Positions 9,719 through 20,407 of a stretch of 64,000 nt of DNA are shown piece after piece (within the stretch, counting starts at the first letter, position 1; each line of letters begins with the position of its first letter). The stretch comes from Saccharopolyspora elongata (GTDB taxonomy: Bacteria > Actinomycetota > Actinomycetes > Mycobacteriales > Pseudonocardiaceae), in assembly GCF_004348985.1 (NCBI RefSeq), contig NZ_SMKW01000036.1, forward strand, positions 1 to 64,000, in the 5' to 3' direction. The translations under genes were made by a program, and so were the position numbers. The notes beneath the pieces are model-generated. The model had not been told where the DNA came from and did not search any database. It worked only from the letters and a program-made list of their open reading frames with translations.

Positions 9719-10318
9719 TCAGCCGCCGAGCACGCCGCGCAGGTATGCCTGCACCACCTGCGAAAGCTCCTCGATGCTGGCCGTGCTGCCGGGCTCCGGG
9801 GCATCCAGTGACCGGCTGCCGATGACCCGGTCGAACACCAGCCCCTCGCACAGGCTGACCAGACCGGCGGCGGCGAACTCCGGATCGGATGCCCCCAAGG
9901 CGATCAGCAGCTCGGCGGCCAGCGGACGGGAGAACGCCGCCCGCGCGAGCGGCTCGTGCAGCTCCGCGGCCGCGGCCACCTCCGCCACGAGCGCATACCG
10001 GGCGATCGTGTCGCTTCGGCGGGGCCCGAGCATCCGGTCCAGCTGGACCGCGATCCCGTCGGCCGCGCCGCGAACATCCGGCGCCTGATCTGAGCGCGGA
10101 CCCATGATCGCGTCGAAATCCGCCCTCGCCCGCGCCGCCAACCGCGCCACCGCGGCCTCCAGCAGTGCCCGCCTCGTCCGCATGTAGTACGACGTCGATC
10201 CTCGCGGCAACTCCAGCCGGGAGTCGACGGCCAGGTGCGTCAACGCGCGAACGCCCTGCTCCGCGACGATCTCGATCGCCGCATCCGCGATGCGCGTTCG
10301 GCGGTCCTGCTCACACAT
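9719..10318 (-). CDS. TetR family transcriptional regulator
   Basis: 199 aa. The N-terminal helix-turn-helix covers residues 8-55 (RIADAAIEIVAEQGVRALTHLAVDSRLELPRGSTSYY in segments), followed by a ligand-binding domain with the TetR_C-type block PLAAELLIALGASDPEFAAAGLVSLCEGLVFDR. ATG 10318 is chosen because GGGAGG lies 7 nt upstream; longer in-frame starts overlap the zapE upstream region. It is divergent from zapE with repeated CTCTA/TAGAG motifs between them. Ligand and regulon are unknown. Confidence 0.85.
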   Translation of the reverse strand: MCEQDRRTRIADAAIEIVAEQGVRALTHLAVDSRLELPRGSTSYYMRTRRALLEAAVARLAARARADFDAIMGPRSDQAPDVRGAADGIAVQLDRMLGPRRSDTIARYALVAEVAAAAELHEPLARAAFSRPLAAELLIALGASDPEFAAAGLVSLCEGLVFDRVIGSRSLDAPEPGSTASIEELSQVVQAYLRGVLGG

Positions 10319-10344
10319 CGCCCAACCTCCCCGACACCACCCGT

Positions 10345-10379
10345 ACTCTACAGCCATAGAGCCTCTACGTTTGCAGAGT
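10345..10379. promoter_or_regulatory. CTCTA/TAGAG repeats between tetR and zapE
   Basis: ACTCT at 10345 and AGAGT at 10375 form outer arms; inside lie CTCTA-N6-TAGAG and a further CTCTAC. These clustered inverted repeats in the 75-bp divergent region are candidate operators for the TetR protein. Confidence 0.5.
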
Positions 10380-10393
10380 CGCGGGGAGGGAAG

Positions 10394-11446
10394 TTGATCC
10401 ACCGAGTCGGATCACCCGGAACACTGCGTGCACGCTTCGACCTGGCGGCCGCGCAGCAAGGCTTCGAACTCGACGAAGCACAACGACCGGTCGCCGACGA
10501 GCTCGCCGCGCTCGGCGCCGAACTGCCGAAGCACTTCCACCGGCCGCGCGGGCTCTACCTGCACGGGCCGGTGGGGCGCGGCAAGAGCTTCCTGGTGAAC
10601 ACGTTCTTCGCCGAAGCACCCGTCCGCGGCAAACTGCGCGTGCACTTCCACGACTTCTTCGACCGGCTGCACCGCACCGCCGCCCGGCACCGCTCGTCGA
10701 GCGGATCGAGCGCGGTGGACGCGGCGGTGGCCGAGCTGCTCGACGGATGCCGGCTGGTGTGCTTCGACGAGTTCCACGTGCACGATCCCGGCGACGCGGG
10801 GCTGATCACCCACCTGCTGCGCGCCCTGCACGCACGCCGCGTCACGCTCGTGACCACGTCGAACTACCCGCCGGACGGGCTGCTGCCCAACCCGCTGTAC
10901 CACCACCTGTTCCTGCCCGCCATCGAGCTCATCGAGGCACACCAGGAAGTCATCGCGCTCGCGGGCCCCACCGACTACCGGACCACCAACCGGCAAGGGC
11001 GCTTCGCCGAAGGCACCTGGCAATGGCCGGGGAGCGAATGCCCGCCGCCGGGCGGCGAGGAGCAGAGCACGCTGCTCATCAACGGACGGAACCTCCGCGC
11101 ACTGGCCGTGCGGAGCCGGCTGGCGTGGTTCGACTTCCACGAGCTCTGCGCGACGCCCACCTCGACGCGCGACTACCTCGCCCTCGCCGAGCGGTTCGAC
11201 ACCTGGGTGATCAGCGGCATGCCCAGGCTCGCCGACTGCGGACCGGACGCCCGTCAGCGCTTCGCCAACGTCGTGGACGTGTTGTGCGACAAGGACATCA
11301 CCACGCACGTGCTGGCCGATCACAGCATCGCCGGAACGCTGGCGGACGGCACCGACGTCGCACGCACCGCCAGCCGACTCGCCCTGCTCAGGCCGATCCC
11401 GCTCAGCCAAGCGGCAAGCGACGCCGCCGTTCCCGCGAGGTCGTAG
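10394..11446 (+). CDS. zapE: Cell division protein ZapE (AFG1-family ATPase)
   Basis: 350 aa P-loop ATPase of the AFG1/ZapE family. Walker A is GPVGRGKS at residues 58-65. Walker B is LVCFDEFHVHD at about 121-131, followed by the family-typical LITHLL and TTSNYPPDGL. In E. coli ZapE associates with the Z-ring. The best start is TTG 10394, which follows a strong GGGGAGGGAAG; in-frame codons further upstream run into the tetR gene and lack a ribosome binding site. It ends 12 bp before the convergent HxlR gene. Confidence 0.88.
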   Translation: MIHRVGSPGTLRARFDLAAAQQGFELDEAQRPVADELAALGAELPKHFHRPRGLYLHGPVGRGKSFLVNTFFAEAPVRGKLRVHFHDFFDRLHRTAARHRSSSGSSAVDAAVAELLDGCRLVCFDEFHVHDPGDAGLITHLLRALHARRVTLVTTSNYPPDGLLPNPLYHHLFLPAIELIEAHQEVIALAGPTDYRTTNRQGRFAEGTWQWPGSECPPPGGEEQSTLLINGRNLRALAVRSRLAWFDFHELCATPTSTRDYLALAERFDTWVISGMPRLADCGPDARQRFANVVDVLCDKDITTHVLADHSIAGTLADGTDVARTASRLALLRPIPLSQAASDAAVPARS

Positions 11447-11458
11447 CCAGCCCTCGGA

Positions 11459-11854
11459 TCACGCGCGGATCTGCTTCCTGGCGTCGTAGTCCTGGCGGGC
11501 CCGTTCGACCTCGTCCAGGTTGACCGACCATTCCGCGAGCGCGGCGAAAAGCGGCGCCAGGCTGCGCCCGAGTTCGCTGATCTCGTACTCCACCCGGGGC
11601 GGGACCTCGGCGTAGTAGCAGCGCACGACGAGACCATCCCGCTCCAGGGCGCGGAGCCGCTGGGTCAGCACCTTGGGAGTGATCAAGGTGATCCGGCGTT
11701 GCAGTTCCACGAACCGCTGCCGGCCGTACTCGTGGAGCGCCCACAGGATCGGCGTGGTCCACCGGCTGAAGACGATGTCGACCACCGGCGCGATCGGGCA
11801 GGCGTTCTCCGGAGCGACCTCTCCGCCACCACGCAGTCGTGTGTCCTCCCGCAC
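11459..11854 (-). CDS. HxlR family transcriptional regulator
   Basis: 131 aa winged-helix protein of the HxlR/MarR-like group. It has the family N-terminal Cys in CPIAPVVDIVFSRWTTPILWAL, the recognition segment RRITLITPKVLTQRLRALERDGLV and the wing PRVEYEISELGRSL. HxlR proteins often sense reactive electrophiles or aldehydes through that Cys. The GTG at 11854 follows AGGGGG. It is divergent from the NAD(P)-binding oxidoreductase at 11953, the usual arrangement for HxlR and its target. Confidence 0.88.
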   Translation of the reverse strand: MREDTRLRGGGEVAPENACPIAPVVDIVFSRWTTPILWALHEYGRQRFVELQRRITLITPKVLTQRLRALERDGLVVRCYYAEVPPRVEYEISELGRSLAPLFAALAEWSVNLDEVERARQDYDARKQIRA

Positions 11855-11883
11855 ATTTCCCCCTCTCGCCCAATACTTTCCTC

Positions 11884-11911
11884 TAGGTACCTACTAGCCC
11901 TTCGATAGTAG
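11884..11911. promoter_or_regulatory. Putative HxlR operator
   Basis: Contains the perfect palindrome TAGGTACCTA (11884-11893) and an overlapping dyad CTACTA-N9-TAGTAG (11891-11911), between the divergent HxlR and NmrA-like genes. GTAC-containing dyads of this kind are typical HxlR targets. Confidence 0.55.
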
Positions 11912-11952
11912 CTTCGCCGGGTCAACGCAGGAACTCGGAAACGGAGCACGAA

Positions 11953-12777
11953 ATGATCGTGGTGACCGGAGCGACCGGGAACGTCGGGCGACCGCTGGTG
12001 CAGTCCCTCGTCGCAGCGGGCGAGGAAGTGACGGCGGTGTCCCGCCGGATCTCCGCCCAGGACGTGCCGGCGGGCGTGCGGCACCAACAGGCCGACCTGG
12101 CGGATCTGGCGAAGCTCGAAGCCGCCGTCGATGGGGCCACTGCCCTTTTCCTGCTGACCTCCGGCGATTTCGCCGGAGCCGGTGGCAGCCTCAACACCGT
12201 CCTGGAAGTCGCGCGGGCCGGCGGAGTTCGGCGGGTCGTCCTGCTGTCCTCGCAGGGCGTCAGCACCGGGCACCACTCGCCGGTGTTCGAGGACGCGGTC
12301 AAGCGGTCGGGCCTGGAATGGACCTTGCTGCGGCCGGGGAACTTCGCCTCCAACGCCTTCCAGTGGGCCGAAACGGTCCGCGCGCAGCGAGCGATCGCCG
12401 CACCGTTCGGCGATGTCGGACTGCCCGCCGTCCACCCGGCCGACATCGCCGAGATCGCTGCCATCGCACTGTGCGATGGCCGCCACGCCGGCCACTCATA
12501 CGCCCTGACCGGGCCGGCGCCGATCACTCCCCGGCAGCAAGCCGCGGCGATCGGCGAGGCGTTGGGCGAGCCGGTGCGGTTCGTCGAGCAGACCCGGGCG
12601 GAAGCCAAAGCCCGGATGATCCGCTCCATGCCCGAACCGGTCGTCGACAGCACCCTCGACATCCTGGGCACGCCGGGCGTCCTGCAGCAGGTCAGCCCCG
12701 ACGTCGAGCGGCTCCTCGGCCGGCCTGCCCGCACCTTCGCGGAGTGGGCGGCGAACAACATCGCGGCCTTCGAGTGA
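11953..12777 (+). CDS. NmrA-like NAD(P)H-binding oxidoreductase
   Basis: 274 aa atypical short-chain dehydrogenase. The Rossmann glycine motif GATGNVG is at residues 6-12 and the strand-loop VVLLSSQGVSTG is near 98. The C-terminal part resembles NmrA/QorB-type proteins that bind NAD(P)H and either act as quinone or aldehyde reductases or sense redox state. It starts at an ATG after GGAGCACGAA. It is divergent from HxlR and 40 bp upstream of the haloalkane dehalogenase, so the two probably form an HxlR-controlled operon. Confidence 0.82.
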   Translation: MIVVTGATGNVGRPLVQSLVAAGEEVTAVSRRISAQDVPAGVRHQQADLADLAKLEAAVDGATALFLLTSGDFAGAGGSLNTVLEVARAGGVRRVVLLSSQGVSTGHHSPVFEDAVKRSGLEWTLLRPGNFASNAFQWAETVRAQRAIAAPFGDVGLPAVHPADIAEIAAIALCDGRHAGHSYALTGPAPITPRQQAAAIGEALGEPVRFVEQTRAEAKARMIRSMPEPVVDSTLDILGTPGVLQQVSPDVERLLGRPARTFAEWAANNIAAFE

Positions 12778-12817
12778 CCGCGACCAACACGATCTGAACC
12801 GCCACGGAGACAACACC

Positions 12818-13681
12818 TTGCCTGTCGCACGCGTTCTCGACTCGACCATGTTCTACCGGGAGACCGGCACCGGTGTGCCGATCGTCTTCCTGCACGGCAA
12901 CCCCACCTCGTCATACCTGTGGCGGCGAGTCCTGCCGGCCGTGGGCGATCCCGGTCGGCGGCTGGCGCCGGACCTCATCGGCATGGGCGACTCGGGCAAG
13001 CCCGGCATCGACTACACCTTCGACGACCACGCCCGCTACCTGGACGCGTGGTTCGATGCGCTGGACCTCGACGCCGTCGTCCTAATCGGACACGATTGGG
13101 GCGGCGCGCTGGCATTCGACTGGGCCGCGCGCCATCCCGGCCGGGTCCGGGGCGTCGCGTTCACCGAGACGATCGTGAAACCGATGTCCTGGCAGGAGTT
13201 CCCGGCGGCGGGCCGTGACCTCTTCCGCTCGTTCAAGACCCCGGGCGTCGGCGAGGAGATGGTTCTGGACGGCGACCTCTTCGACGGGCTGCAGGGCACC
13301 GTCGCCACCCGGCTCGACGCCGAGACCCTCGATGCCTACCGCAAGCCCTACGCCACTCGCGACAGCCGCCTGCCGTTGCTGCGCTGGACGCGCGCGATGC
13401 CGCTGGGCGGGGAACCCACCGACGTCACCGCCAGGGTCCGCGACTACGACGAGTGGCTGGCGACCAGCGCCGACGTGCCCAAGTTGATGCTCACCTTCGA
13501 ACCCGGACCAGGAACGATGATGACCCCGCAGCTCATCGACTGGTGCGCGACGAACATCGCCAACCTGGACATCGCCCACCGCGAACTCGTCGCCGGTCAC
13601 CACACCCCGGAGGACCACCCCGAAGCGATCGCCACCGCAATCGCGTCCTGGCTGGACGAACACGACCTGCGGACGGCATAG
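12818..13681 (+). CDS. Haloalkane dehalogenase (alpha/beta hydrolase)
   Basis: 287 aa. The pentad of a subfamily-II (DhaA/LinB-type) haloalkane dehalogenase is present: nucleophile D93 with halide-binding W94 in GHDWGG, the second halide ligand N28 in HGNPTSSYLWR, catalytic acid E118 in FTETIVKP (the DhaA Glu position), and His at 261/262 in VAGHHTPEDHP. Such enzymes hydrolyse carbon-halogen bonds to alcohol plus halide in the cytosol. The start is TTG 12818, with GGAGA about 8 nt upstream. GHHTPED differs slightly from the AGLH(F/Y)xQED of characterised enzymes, so activity and substrate need assay. The gene is convergent with lepA. Confidence 0.82.
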   Translation: MPVARVLDSTMFYRETGTGVPIVFLHGNPTSSYLWRRVLPAVGDPGRRLAPDLIGMGDSGKPGIDYTFDDHARYLDAWFDALDLDAVVLIGHDWGGALAFDWAARHPGRVRGVAFTETIVKPMSWQEFPAAGRDLFRSFKTPGVGEEMVLDGDLFDGLQGTVATRLDAETLDAYRKPYATRDSRLPLLRWTRAMPLGGEPTDVTARVRDYDEWLATSADVPKLMLTFEPGPGTMMTPQLIDWCATNIANLDIAHRELVAGHHTPEDHPEAIATAIASWLDEHDLRTA

Positions 13682-13687
13682 CAGGCG

Positions 13688-13730
13688 CCCCCCCCGGTGA
13701 CGGCACTCCGATCGCCGGCACCGGGGGCCG
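13688..13730. terminator. Bidirectional hairpin between dehalogenase and lepA
   Basis: CCCCCGGTG (13691-13699) pairs with CACCGGGGG (13719-13727), with an inner CGGC/GCCG pairing. It sits exactly between two convergent stop codons. There is no T tract, as is common in high-GC actinomycetes. Confidence 0.7.
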
Positions 13731-13734
13731 CGCG

Positions 13735-15585
<1,851 letters not shown>

Positions 15586-15714
15586 TCAGTGTTCCTCGCG
15601 GATGTCGACTGGTGCGGGGTTCACCCCATCGTCCCATGACACGCCTGGTACTCGGCGTCCAACTCCGGGTCATCCCCGATGCGAGCACCGGCTCCGGGCT
15701 GCTGAGCTGGTCCT

Positions 15715-16299
15715 ATGGGTCATTTCGCCGGTTTCGTCCTGGATCGTGCGTTCGGTCACCCGCGCGGTCTGCTGGGTGCCGCGGGCGGCGCGCTGATGGC
15801 GCGCGGCAACGCGGCGGCCGAGCGCCAGGTGGTGCGGTTGGCCAAGCTGACCGGCGCGGAAGATGTCCTGGTGATCGGGCCCGGGCCCGGCGTGGGACTG
15901 CGGGCGGCGGGCGAGCGGGCGGCGCGGGTGGTCGCGGTCGAGCCGTCGGCGCCCATGCGGCAGGCATCCTGCCGCCGGTGCGCGGAGCTGCCCAACGTCG
16001 CCGTCGGGGACGGCACCGCCGAAGCGACCGGGCAGCCGGACGCCGCGTTCGACGTGGTGCTGAGCGTGAACAACGTCCAGCTGTGGCCGGATCGCGCCGC
16101 AGCGCTCGCCGAACTGCACCGCGTGCTCCGGCCCGGCGGTGTCCTGCTGCTGTCGACCCACGAGCGCTGGCTGCCCGGCGGCCGGGCCGGTCTCCACACC
16201 GACGTCCAGGCCGCGGGCTTCGCCGACGTTCAGACCTGGGCCTGGCAACCGGACCACGGCACCACCCAGGCCCAAACCCGGGCCATCCGGCCGGAATAG
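15715..16299 (+). CDS. Class I SAM-dependent methyltransferase
   Basis: 194 aa. SAM-binding motif I is VLVIGPGPGVG at about residues 46-56, the acidic loop after beta-2 is VVAVEPS near 74, and motif III/IV is FDVVLSVNNVQLWPD followed by VLRPGGVLLLSTHE near 138. It resembles ubiquinone/menaquinone-type small-molecule methyltransferases. There is only a weak ribosome binding site before ATG 15715. It is divergent from lepA and convergent with the VOC gene. The substrate is unknown. Confidence 0.82.
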   Translation: MGHFAGFVLDRAFGHPRGLLGAAGGALMARGNAAAERQVVRLAKLTGAEDVLVIGPGPGVGLRAAGERAARVVAVEPSAPMRQASCRRCAELPNVAVGDGTAEATGQPDAAFDVVLSVNNVQLWPDRAAALAELHRVLRPGGVLLLSTHERWLPGGRAGLHTDVQAAGFADVQTWAWQPDHGTTQAQTRAIRPE

Positions 16300-16321
16300 G
16301 GCCGCCGACGGGTGCCGGCGA

Positions 16322-16711
16322 TCACTCCGGAGCGGGATCGCGGGAGTCGGTCCGGATCGGGTGGTCGGCCGGGATTTCGACCAGCACGATGCGCATCCCG
16401 TCCGGATCGGCCACCCAGCCCTCATCGAGGCCCCACGGCTGCCGCGCCGGCTCCGCCAGGACCGTCACGCCACGGCCCCGGAGCCGCTCGAACTCCGCCC
16501 GCACGTCCCGCACCTGCAACCAGAGCACCTGATCCGGGCTCGGACCCGGCCCGCCCGTGCCGGAGATCTCCAGAAAACCCTGCCCCAGGAAGAAAACCGT
16601 GCCACCGGGGAACTCCCGCGAGACGGCCAGCCCGAGCACATCGCGGTAGAACCGCAACGACCGCTGCCAATCCCGCGGCCGGAGGATCAATCGGCTGTTC
16701 AAGACCTCCAT
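16322..16711 (-). CDS. VOC family (glyoxalase / bleomycin-resistance fold) protein
   Basis: 129 aa single VOC domain made of two beta-alpha-beta-beta-beta units: LILRPRDWQRSLRFYRDVLGLAV, FFLGQGFLEISG, VLWLQVRDVRAEFERLRGRG and GWVADPDGMRIVLVEIPAD. Members include dioxygenases, metal-dependent lyases and antibiotic-sequestering proteins. It is a small monocistronic gene whose role cannot be assigned from sequence. Confidence 0.82.
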   Translation of the reverse strand: MEVLNSRLILRPRDWQRSLRFYRDVLGLAVSREFPGGTVFFLGQGFLEISGTGGPGPSPDQVLWLQVRDVRAEFERLRGRGVTVLAEPARQPWGLDEGWVADPDGMRIVLVEIPADHPIRTDSRDPAPE

Positions 16712-16761
16712 GCCCCGTTTCTACCCGTGCGGACCGGCGTCCGCCGAGCAAGCCGAGGTCA

Positions 16762-17625
16762 TCAGGCGATACCGAGGAGCACCACGCCGGCCAGGACCAC
16801 CACGGCACCCGTCATCCGGCGCGTCGGCTGGGCTTCGCCCAGGAGCCGCCAGGCCAGCAGGCCCGCCAGGACGATGCTCAGCTCCCGGGCCGGGGCCACC
16901 AGGCTCACCGGGGCGAGCTGCATCGCGAACAGGACGAGGATGTACGCCAGCGGCGACAGCAACGCCACCGCCAGGATCTCGCGGCGGTGCTCCCGCCACG
17001 TGCGTGCGATCTGGGTCCGCCGGGTCGCCGCGTACGGGCTGAGCATCACCGAGCGGGCGAGGTTGCTCGTCCAGTCGAACACCAGCGGAGACAGCGCCAG
17101 GCCTGTCACCGCGTGCGCGTCCCACACCGTGTAGATCGCGATCAGCGAGCCGGTCAGCAGGCCGAAACCGACGCCCGCCAGGCTCGCTCCAGAACGCGGC
17201 ACCCCGTCGGACAGGCCGATCACGAAAACCCCGGCGACCACCAGCAGCCCGCCGAGCACCCCGAGCCAGCCCGGGCGCTCCCCCAGCACCAACACCGCGA
17301 TGATCATCGCTAGCATCGGGCCCGTGCCGCGGGCCAGCGGGTACACCACCGACATATCGCCGACCGCGTAGCCGCGCTGCAGCAGCAGGAAGTACGCCAG
17401 GTGCACGACCGCGCTGACCAGCACGCCCAGCAGCCAGTCGCCCAGCACGGGCATCCCGGTCCAGAACAGCGATGCCGCCGCCACCGGCAGGTACAGCACG
17501 GCGCTGCACGTCGCGGTCAGCCACACGAACCCGGCACCGGCCGACCCGGCGCGCTTGGCGAAGAAGTTCCACCCCGCGTGCGCGAACGCAGCGGTGACGA
17601 CGAGAAGAATGGCGGCCAGGCCCAT
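16762..17625 (-). CDS. EamA/DMT superfamily transporter
   Basis: 287 aa integral membrane protein with about ten hydrophobic helices arranged as two EamA repeats, for example LAAILLVVTAAFAHAGWNFF in the first and YAATRRTQIA before the second repeat's LAVALLSPLAYILVLFAMQL. The inner part VYPLARGTGPMLAMIIAVLVLGE is a typical EamA block. The ATG follows GGAGAGGG. DMT proteins export amino acids, nucleosides or other metabolites; the substrate is not predictable. Confidence 0.85.
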   Translation of the reverse strand: MGLAAILLVVTAAFAHAGWNFFAKRAGSAGAGFVWLTATCSAVLYLPVAAASLFWTGMPVLGDWLLGVLVSAVVHLAYFLLLQRGYAVGDMSVVYPLARGTGPMLAMIIAVLVLGERPGWLGVLGGLLVVAGVFVIGLSDGVPRSGASLAGVGFGLLTGSLIAIYTVWDAHAVTGLALSPLVFDWTSNLARSVMLSPYAATRRTQIARTWREHRREILAVALLSPLAYILVLFAMQLAPVSLVAPARELSIVLAGLLAWRLLGEAQPTRRMTGAVVVLAGVVLLGIA

Positions 17626-17832
17626 GGGAACCCTCTCCGTGCCACGCGGGCGCGCGGCATCCGGGTTCCTCCAGGCTTTTGTCCCGTCAGATGTGCGACC
17701 GCATTCCTTCCGCGATCGCCGGTGCCGCTCGGACCGGTCCCCCGCGCTCCTAGTTGTGGTGACCTGCAGCGGAGCGGGAGCGGAACCCTAGGCACAACCA
17801 GGAGTTGATATTACCCCGTCCGATTCCCGCGT

Positions 17833-18639
17833 CTACACGCCGGCGGCGAGCTTCCAGCCGAGGCTGATGACGAGCCCGACGACCACCGTCAGGAAAACCC
17901 GCCGCACGAAACCGGATCCGCGCTTCGCGGCGACCATCGCGCCCAGGACGCTGCCCGCCATGTTGCTCGCGGCCATCACCAGCGCCAAGCCCCACAGCAC
18001 CTTTCCCGCCGGGATGAAGAACGCGAGCGCGCCGATGTTCGTGGCGACGTTGACGACCTTCGCCGTCGCCGATGCCGTGACGAACGCGAAACCGACCAGG
18101 CCGACGAGCAGGAACACCAGGAACGAGCCGGTGCCGGGCCCCGCGATGCCGTCCCAGAAGCCGATCAGGGCGCCGCCGGCGAGCATCACGAGCAGCTGCG
18201 CGCGCCGCTCGAAGCGCGGCGCATCGGACGAACCCAGCTCGGGCTTGCGCCAGGTGTAGATGCCGACGACGGCCAACGCGACCAGCACGATGACGTTGAG
18301 GACCTGCGACGGGAGCGCATCGGCCAGGACAGCTCCGCCCAGCGACCCGAGCAGGGCGACGATCGCCATCGACAGCGCGGCCTGCCAGTCGATCGGCGTC
18401 CGCTTCGCGTAGGTCCGGGCGGCGGCCGTGGTCCCGGCGATCGCCGCCACCTTGTTGGTGGCCAGCGAGTAGATCACCTCGCCGCCGGGCAGGAGCAGCA
18501 GCATCGCGGGCAGCTGGATCAGGCCGCCACCGCCCACGATGGCGTCGACCGCCCCGGCCAGGAATGCGGCGCAGCAGAGGAACAACAGCCCGGCCAGGGA
18601 AAGTTCCGCGAATCCGGGCCAGTTCAACGCATCGAGCAC
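17833..18639 (-). CDS. TSUP family membrane permease (TauE/SafE type)
   Basis: 268 aa with about eight hydrophobic segments. The family-typical start [22 protein letters not shown] lies in the first helix pair, and the second repeat has [27 protein letters not shown] proteins move sulfite, sulfonates, sulfoacetate or other organic anions across the cytoplasmic membrane. I chose GTG 18639 ([10 protein letters not shown]); the frame stays open further upstream but that extension is polar and overlaps rpsT. It is divergent from rpsT. Confidence 0.82.
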   Translation of the reverse strand: MLDALNWPGFAELSLAGLLFLCCAAFLAGAVDAIVGGGGLIQLPAMLLLLPGGEVIYSLATNKVAAIAGTTAAARTYAKRTPIDWQAALSMAIVALLGSLGGAVLADALPSQVLNVIVLVALAVVGIYTWRKPELGSSDAPRFERRAQLLVMLAGGALIGFWDGIAGPGTGSFLVFLLVGLVGFAFVTASATAKVVNVATNIGALAFFIPAGKVLWGLALVMAASNMAGSVLGAMVAAKRGSGFVRRVFLTVVVGLVISLGWKLAAGV

Positions 18640-18847
18640 GAAGAGTGACCCTATGGTCCGCAGGCGCGGGATCCGAGCCGATGTGACCGCCGTCGCCCGG
18701 TCCCGCCCGCCACCTTCGACGCAGGTGACCGCTGTTAACATGGACGACCGTGCCGTGCGGCATTCCGCCGTGGAGGAAATCTGCCCTGGGGCAGCGCCGA
18801 CAACAGTGCGGCACGATCGATTCAACAGACTGAGAAGAGGCGCCACA

Positions 18848-19108
18848 GTGGCCAACATCAAGTCCCAGATGAAGCGGATCAAGACCAACGAGCTGGCCCG
18901 GCAGCGGAACAAGGCCGTGAAGTCCGCGGTCAAGACCGCCATCCGCAAGTTCCGCGAGGCCGCTGACGCCGGCGAGAAGGACAAGGCCATCGAGCTGCAG
19001 CAGGCCGCCAGCCGCGCGCTGGACAAGGCCGCCAGCAAGGGCGTCATCCACAAGAACCAGGCCGCGAACAAGAAGTCCGCGCTGGCGCAGCGCGCCAACC
19101 AGCTCTGA
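18848..19108 (+). CDS. rpsT: 30S ribosomal protein S20
   Basis: 86 aa, very Lys/Arg-rich. Features are [20 protein letters not shown] at the N-terminus and [20 protein letters not shown] near the C-terminus. S20 is a primary 16S rRNA-binding protein of the 30S subunit. The GTG at 18848 is preceded by GAAGAGGCG. It is followed by a strong GC hairpin. It is positioned opposite holA as in other actinobacteria. Confidence 0.97.
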   Translation: MANIKSQMKRIKTNELARQRNKAVKSAVKTAIRKFREAADAGEKDKAIELQQAASRALDKAASKGVIHKNQAANKKSALAQRANQL

Positions 19109-19125
19109 GCTGAGGCCGAGCTTCC

Positions 19126-19158
19126 GGCCCCCTTCCCGCCACGGGGAGGGGGCCGTTT
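19126..19158. terminator. rpsT / holA convergent terminator hairpin
   Basis: GGCCCCCTTCCC pairs with GGGGAGGGGGCC over 12 positions (a single weak position), loop GCCAC, followed by GTTTGCG. It is located between the convergent rpsT and holA stop codons. Confidence 0.8.
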
Positions 19159-19179
19159 GCGTTCACGGGAAAGCGCGGG

Positions 19180-20166
19180 TCACGAACGCTGGTTGCGGAG
19201 CTCCACGAGCCGGAGGACGGTTCGCTCAAGGGCGTAGGTGGCGTCGGCGGCCATGCCCTTGACCCCGGCGTTGACCTCCGCGACCGCCTGCAGCGCCTGC
19301 GCGAGGCTCGACGCGTTCCAGCCACGGGACTGCGCCAGCGCCTTCTTCACCTTCCACGCGGGCATGCCGAGCTCGCCCGCGAGCCGGAACGGGTCGTTCC
19401 GGCCGCCTGCGGCGGCGACCCGGCCGATAGTGCGCACCGAATCGGCGAGGGCATCGGCGATCAGCACGTGCGGAACGCCGAGCTGCACGGCCCACCGCAG
19501 GGCCTCCAGCGCCGCCGCCCGATCACCGGTCACCGCCTTCTCCGCGACCGCGAACCCGGTCACCTCCGCGCGCCCGCGGTGGTAGCGGCGCACCGCCGTC
19601 TCGTCGACCTTGCCGCCGGTGTCGGCGACCAGCTGCGTCGCCGCGGCCGACAGCTCGCGCAGGTCCGAACCTACCGATTCGATCAGCGCGGCCACGCCGG
19701 CCGCATCGGTCTTCCCGCCGGCCCGGCGCACCTCGTCGCGGACGAACGCCTCTCGCTCGGCGGGCTTGGTGATCTTGTTGCACTCGGTGACGCGCGCGCC
19801 GAGTTTGCGCAGCGCATTGGGCAGTTCCTTGGCGTGCTTCGACCGGCCGCCGCCGGTGTGCACGACGACGAGCGTGACCCCGTCCGCCGGCTGCCGGGCG
19901 TACGTCAGCAGCGCTTCGGCGATCTCCTTGCCCGCGTCCTGCGCGGACTCCACGGCCAGCACCCGGCCCTCGGCGAACAACGACGGGCTGAGCAGCTCCG
20001 CCAACTCCGGAGGAGTGAGTTCGCTCACCTTCACGCGGCGCAGCTCGGCCTCCGGGTCCACGGCGCGGGCGGCTCCGACGGCCGCCCACAGCGCGCGTTC
20101 CACCAGCAGTTCTTCGTCGCCGATAACCAGATGCAGCGGATCGGGGACCACGGCCGGTGCACTCAT
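19180..20166 (-). CDS. holA: DNA polymerase III subunit delta
   Basis: 328 aa clamp-loader subunit that opens the beta clamp. The conserved N-terminal pattern is LHLVIGDEELLVERAL. Mid-protein conserved stretches are VTECNKITKPAEREAFV and LIESVGSDLRELSAAATQLV, and C-terminal helices include AWKVKKALAQSRGW. The length is normal. ATG 20166 lies immediately before the upstream non-coding region of the divergent thrC. In mycobacteria the upstream neighbour is comEC; here thrC lies between them. Confidence 0.94.
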   Translation of the reverse strand: MSAPAVVPDPLHLVIGDEELLVERALWAAVGAARAVDPEAELRRVKVSELTPPELAELLSPSLFAEGRVLAVESAQDAGKEIAEALLTYARQPADGVTLVVVHTGGGRSKHAKELPNALRKLGARVTECNKITKPAEREAFVRDEVRRAGGKTDAAGVAALIESVGSDLRELSAAATQLVADTGGKVDETAVRRYHRGRAEVTGFAVAEKAVTGDRAAALEALRWAVQLGVPHVLIADALADSVRTIGRVAAAGGRNDPFRLAGELGMPAWKVKKALAQSRGWNASSLAQALQAVAEVNAGVKGMAADATYALERTVLRLVELRNQRS

Positions 20167-20263
20167 ACACGCATCGTCGCACGCACCCGCGACGGTCCCG
20201 CCATCTGGATCGTGCTGGCCAGAACCCGGCGCGGTCCACTAGCGTTGCCGGCACAACCGAATA

Positions 20264-20395
20264 GCTCATCCAGAGGGGCAGAGGGAACGGCCCGATGAAG
20301 CCCCGGCAACCGTTCGTCAGCGAATCGTGATTTCACCCGCGAGGTCTCTGACGAAAGCGGTGCCAATTCCGACCCGTCCGCGGGACAGATGAGGA
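20264..20395 (+). ncRNA. SAM-I riboswitch (S-box) controlling thrC
   Basis: The class I S-adenosylmethionine aptamer core is evident: ATCCAGAGGGGCAGAGGGA (P2 and K-turn), CGGCCCGATGAAGCCCCGGC continuing to CAACC, and GGTGCCAATTCCGACC in the P3/P4 junction. P1 is CTCATC (20265-20270) with GATGAG (20388-20393), and P3 includes TCGTCAG / CTGACGA. No terminator follows. The 3' side of P1 runs directly into the thrC ribosome binding site AGGAGAGGA (20392-20400), so SAM binding probably limits ribosome access rather than ending transcription. Confidence 0.9.
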
Positions 20396-20407
20396 GAGGA
20401 CCTCGCG

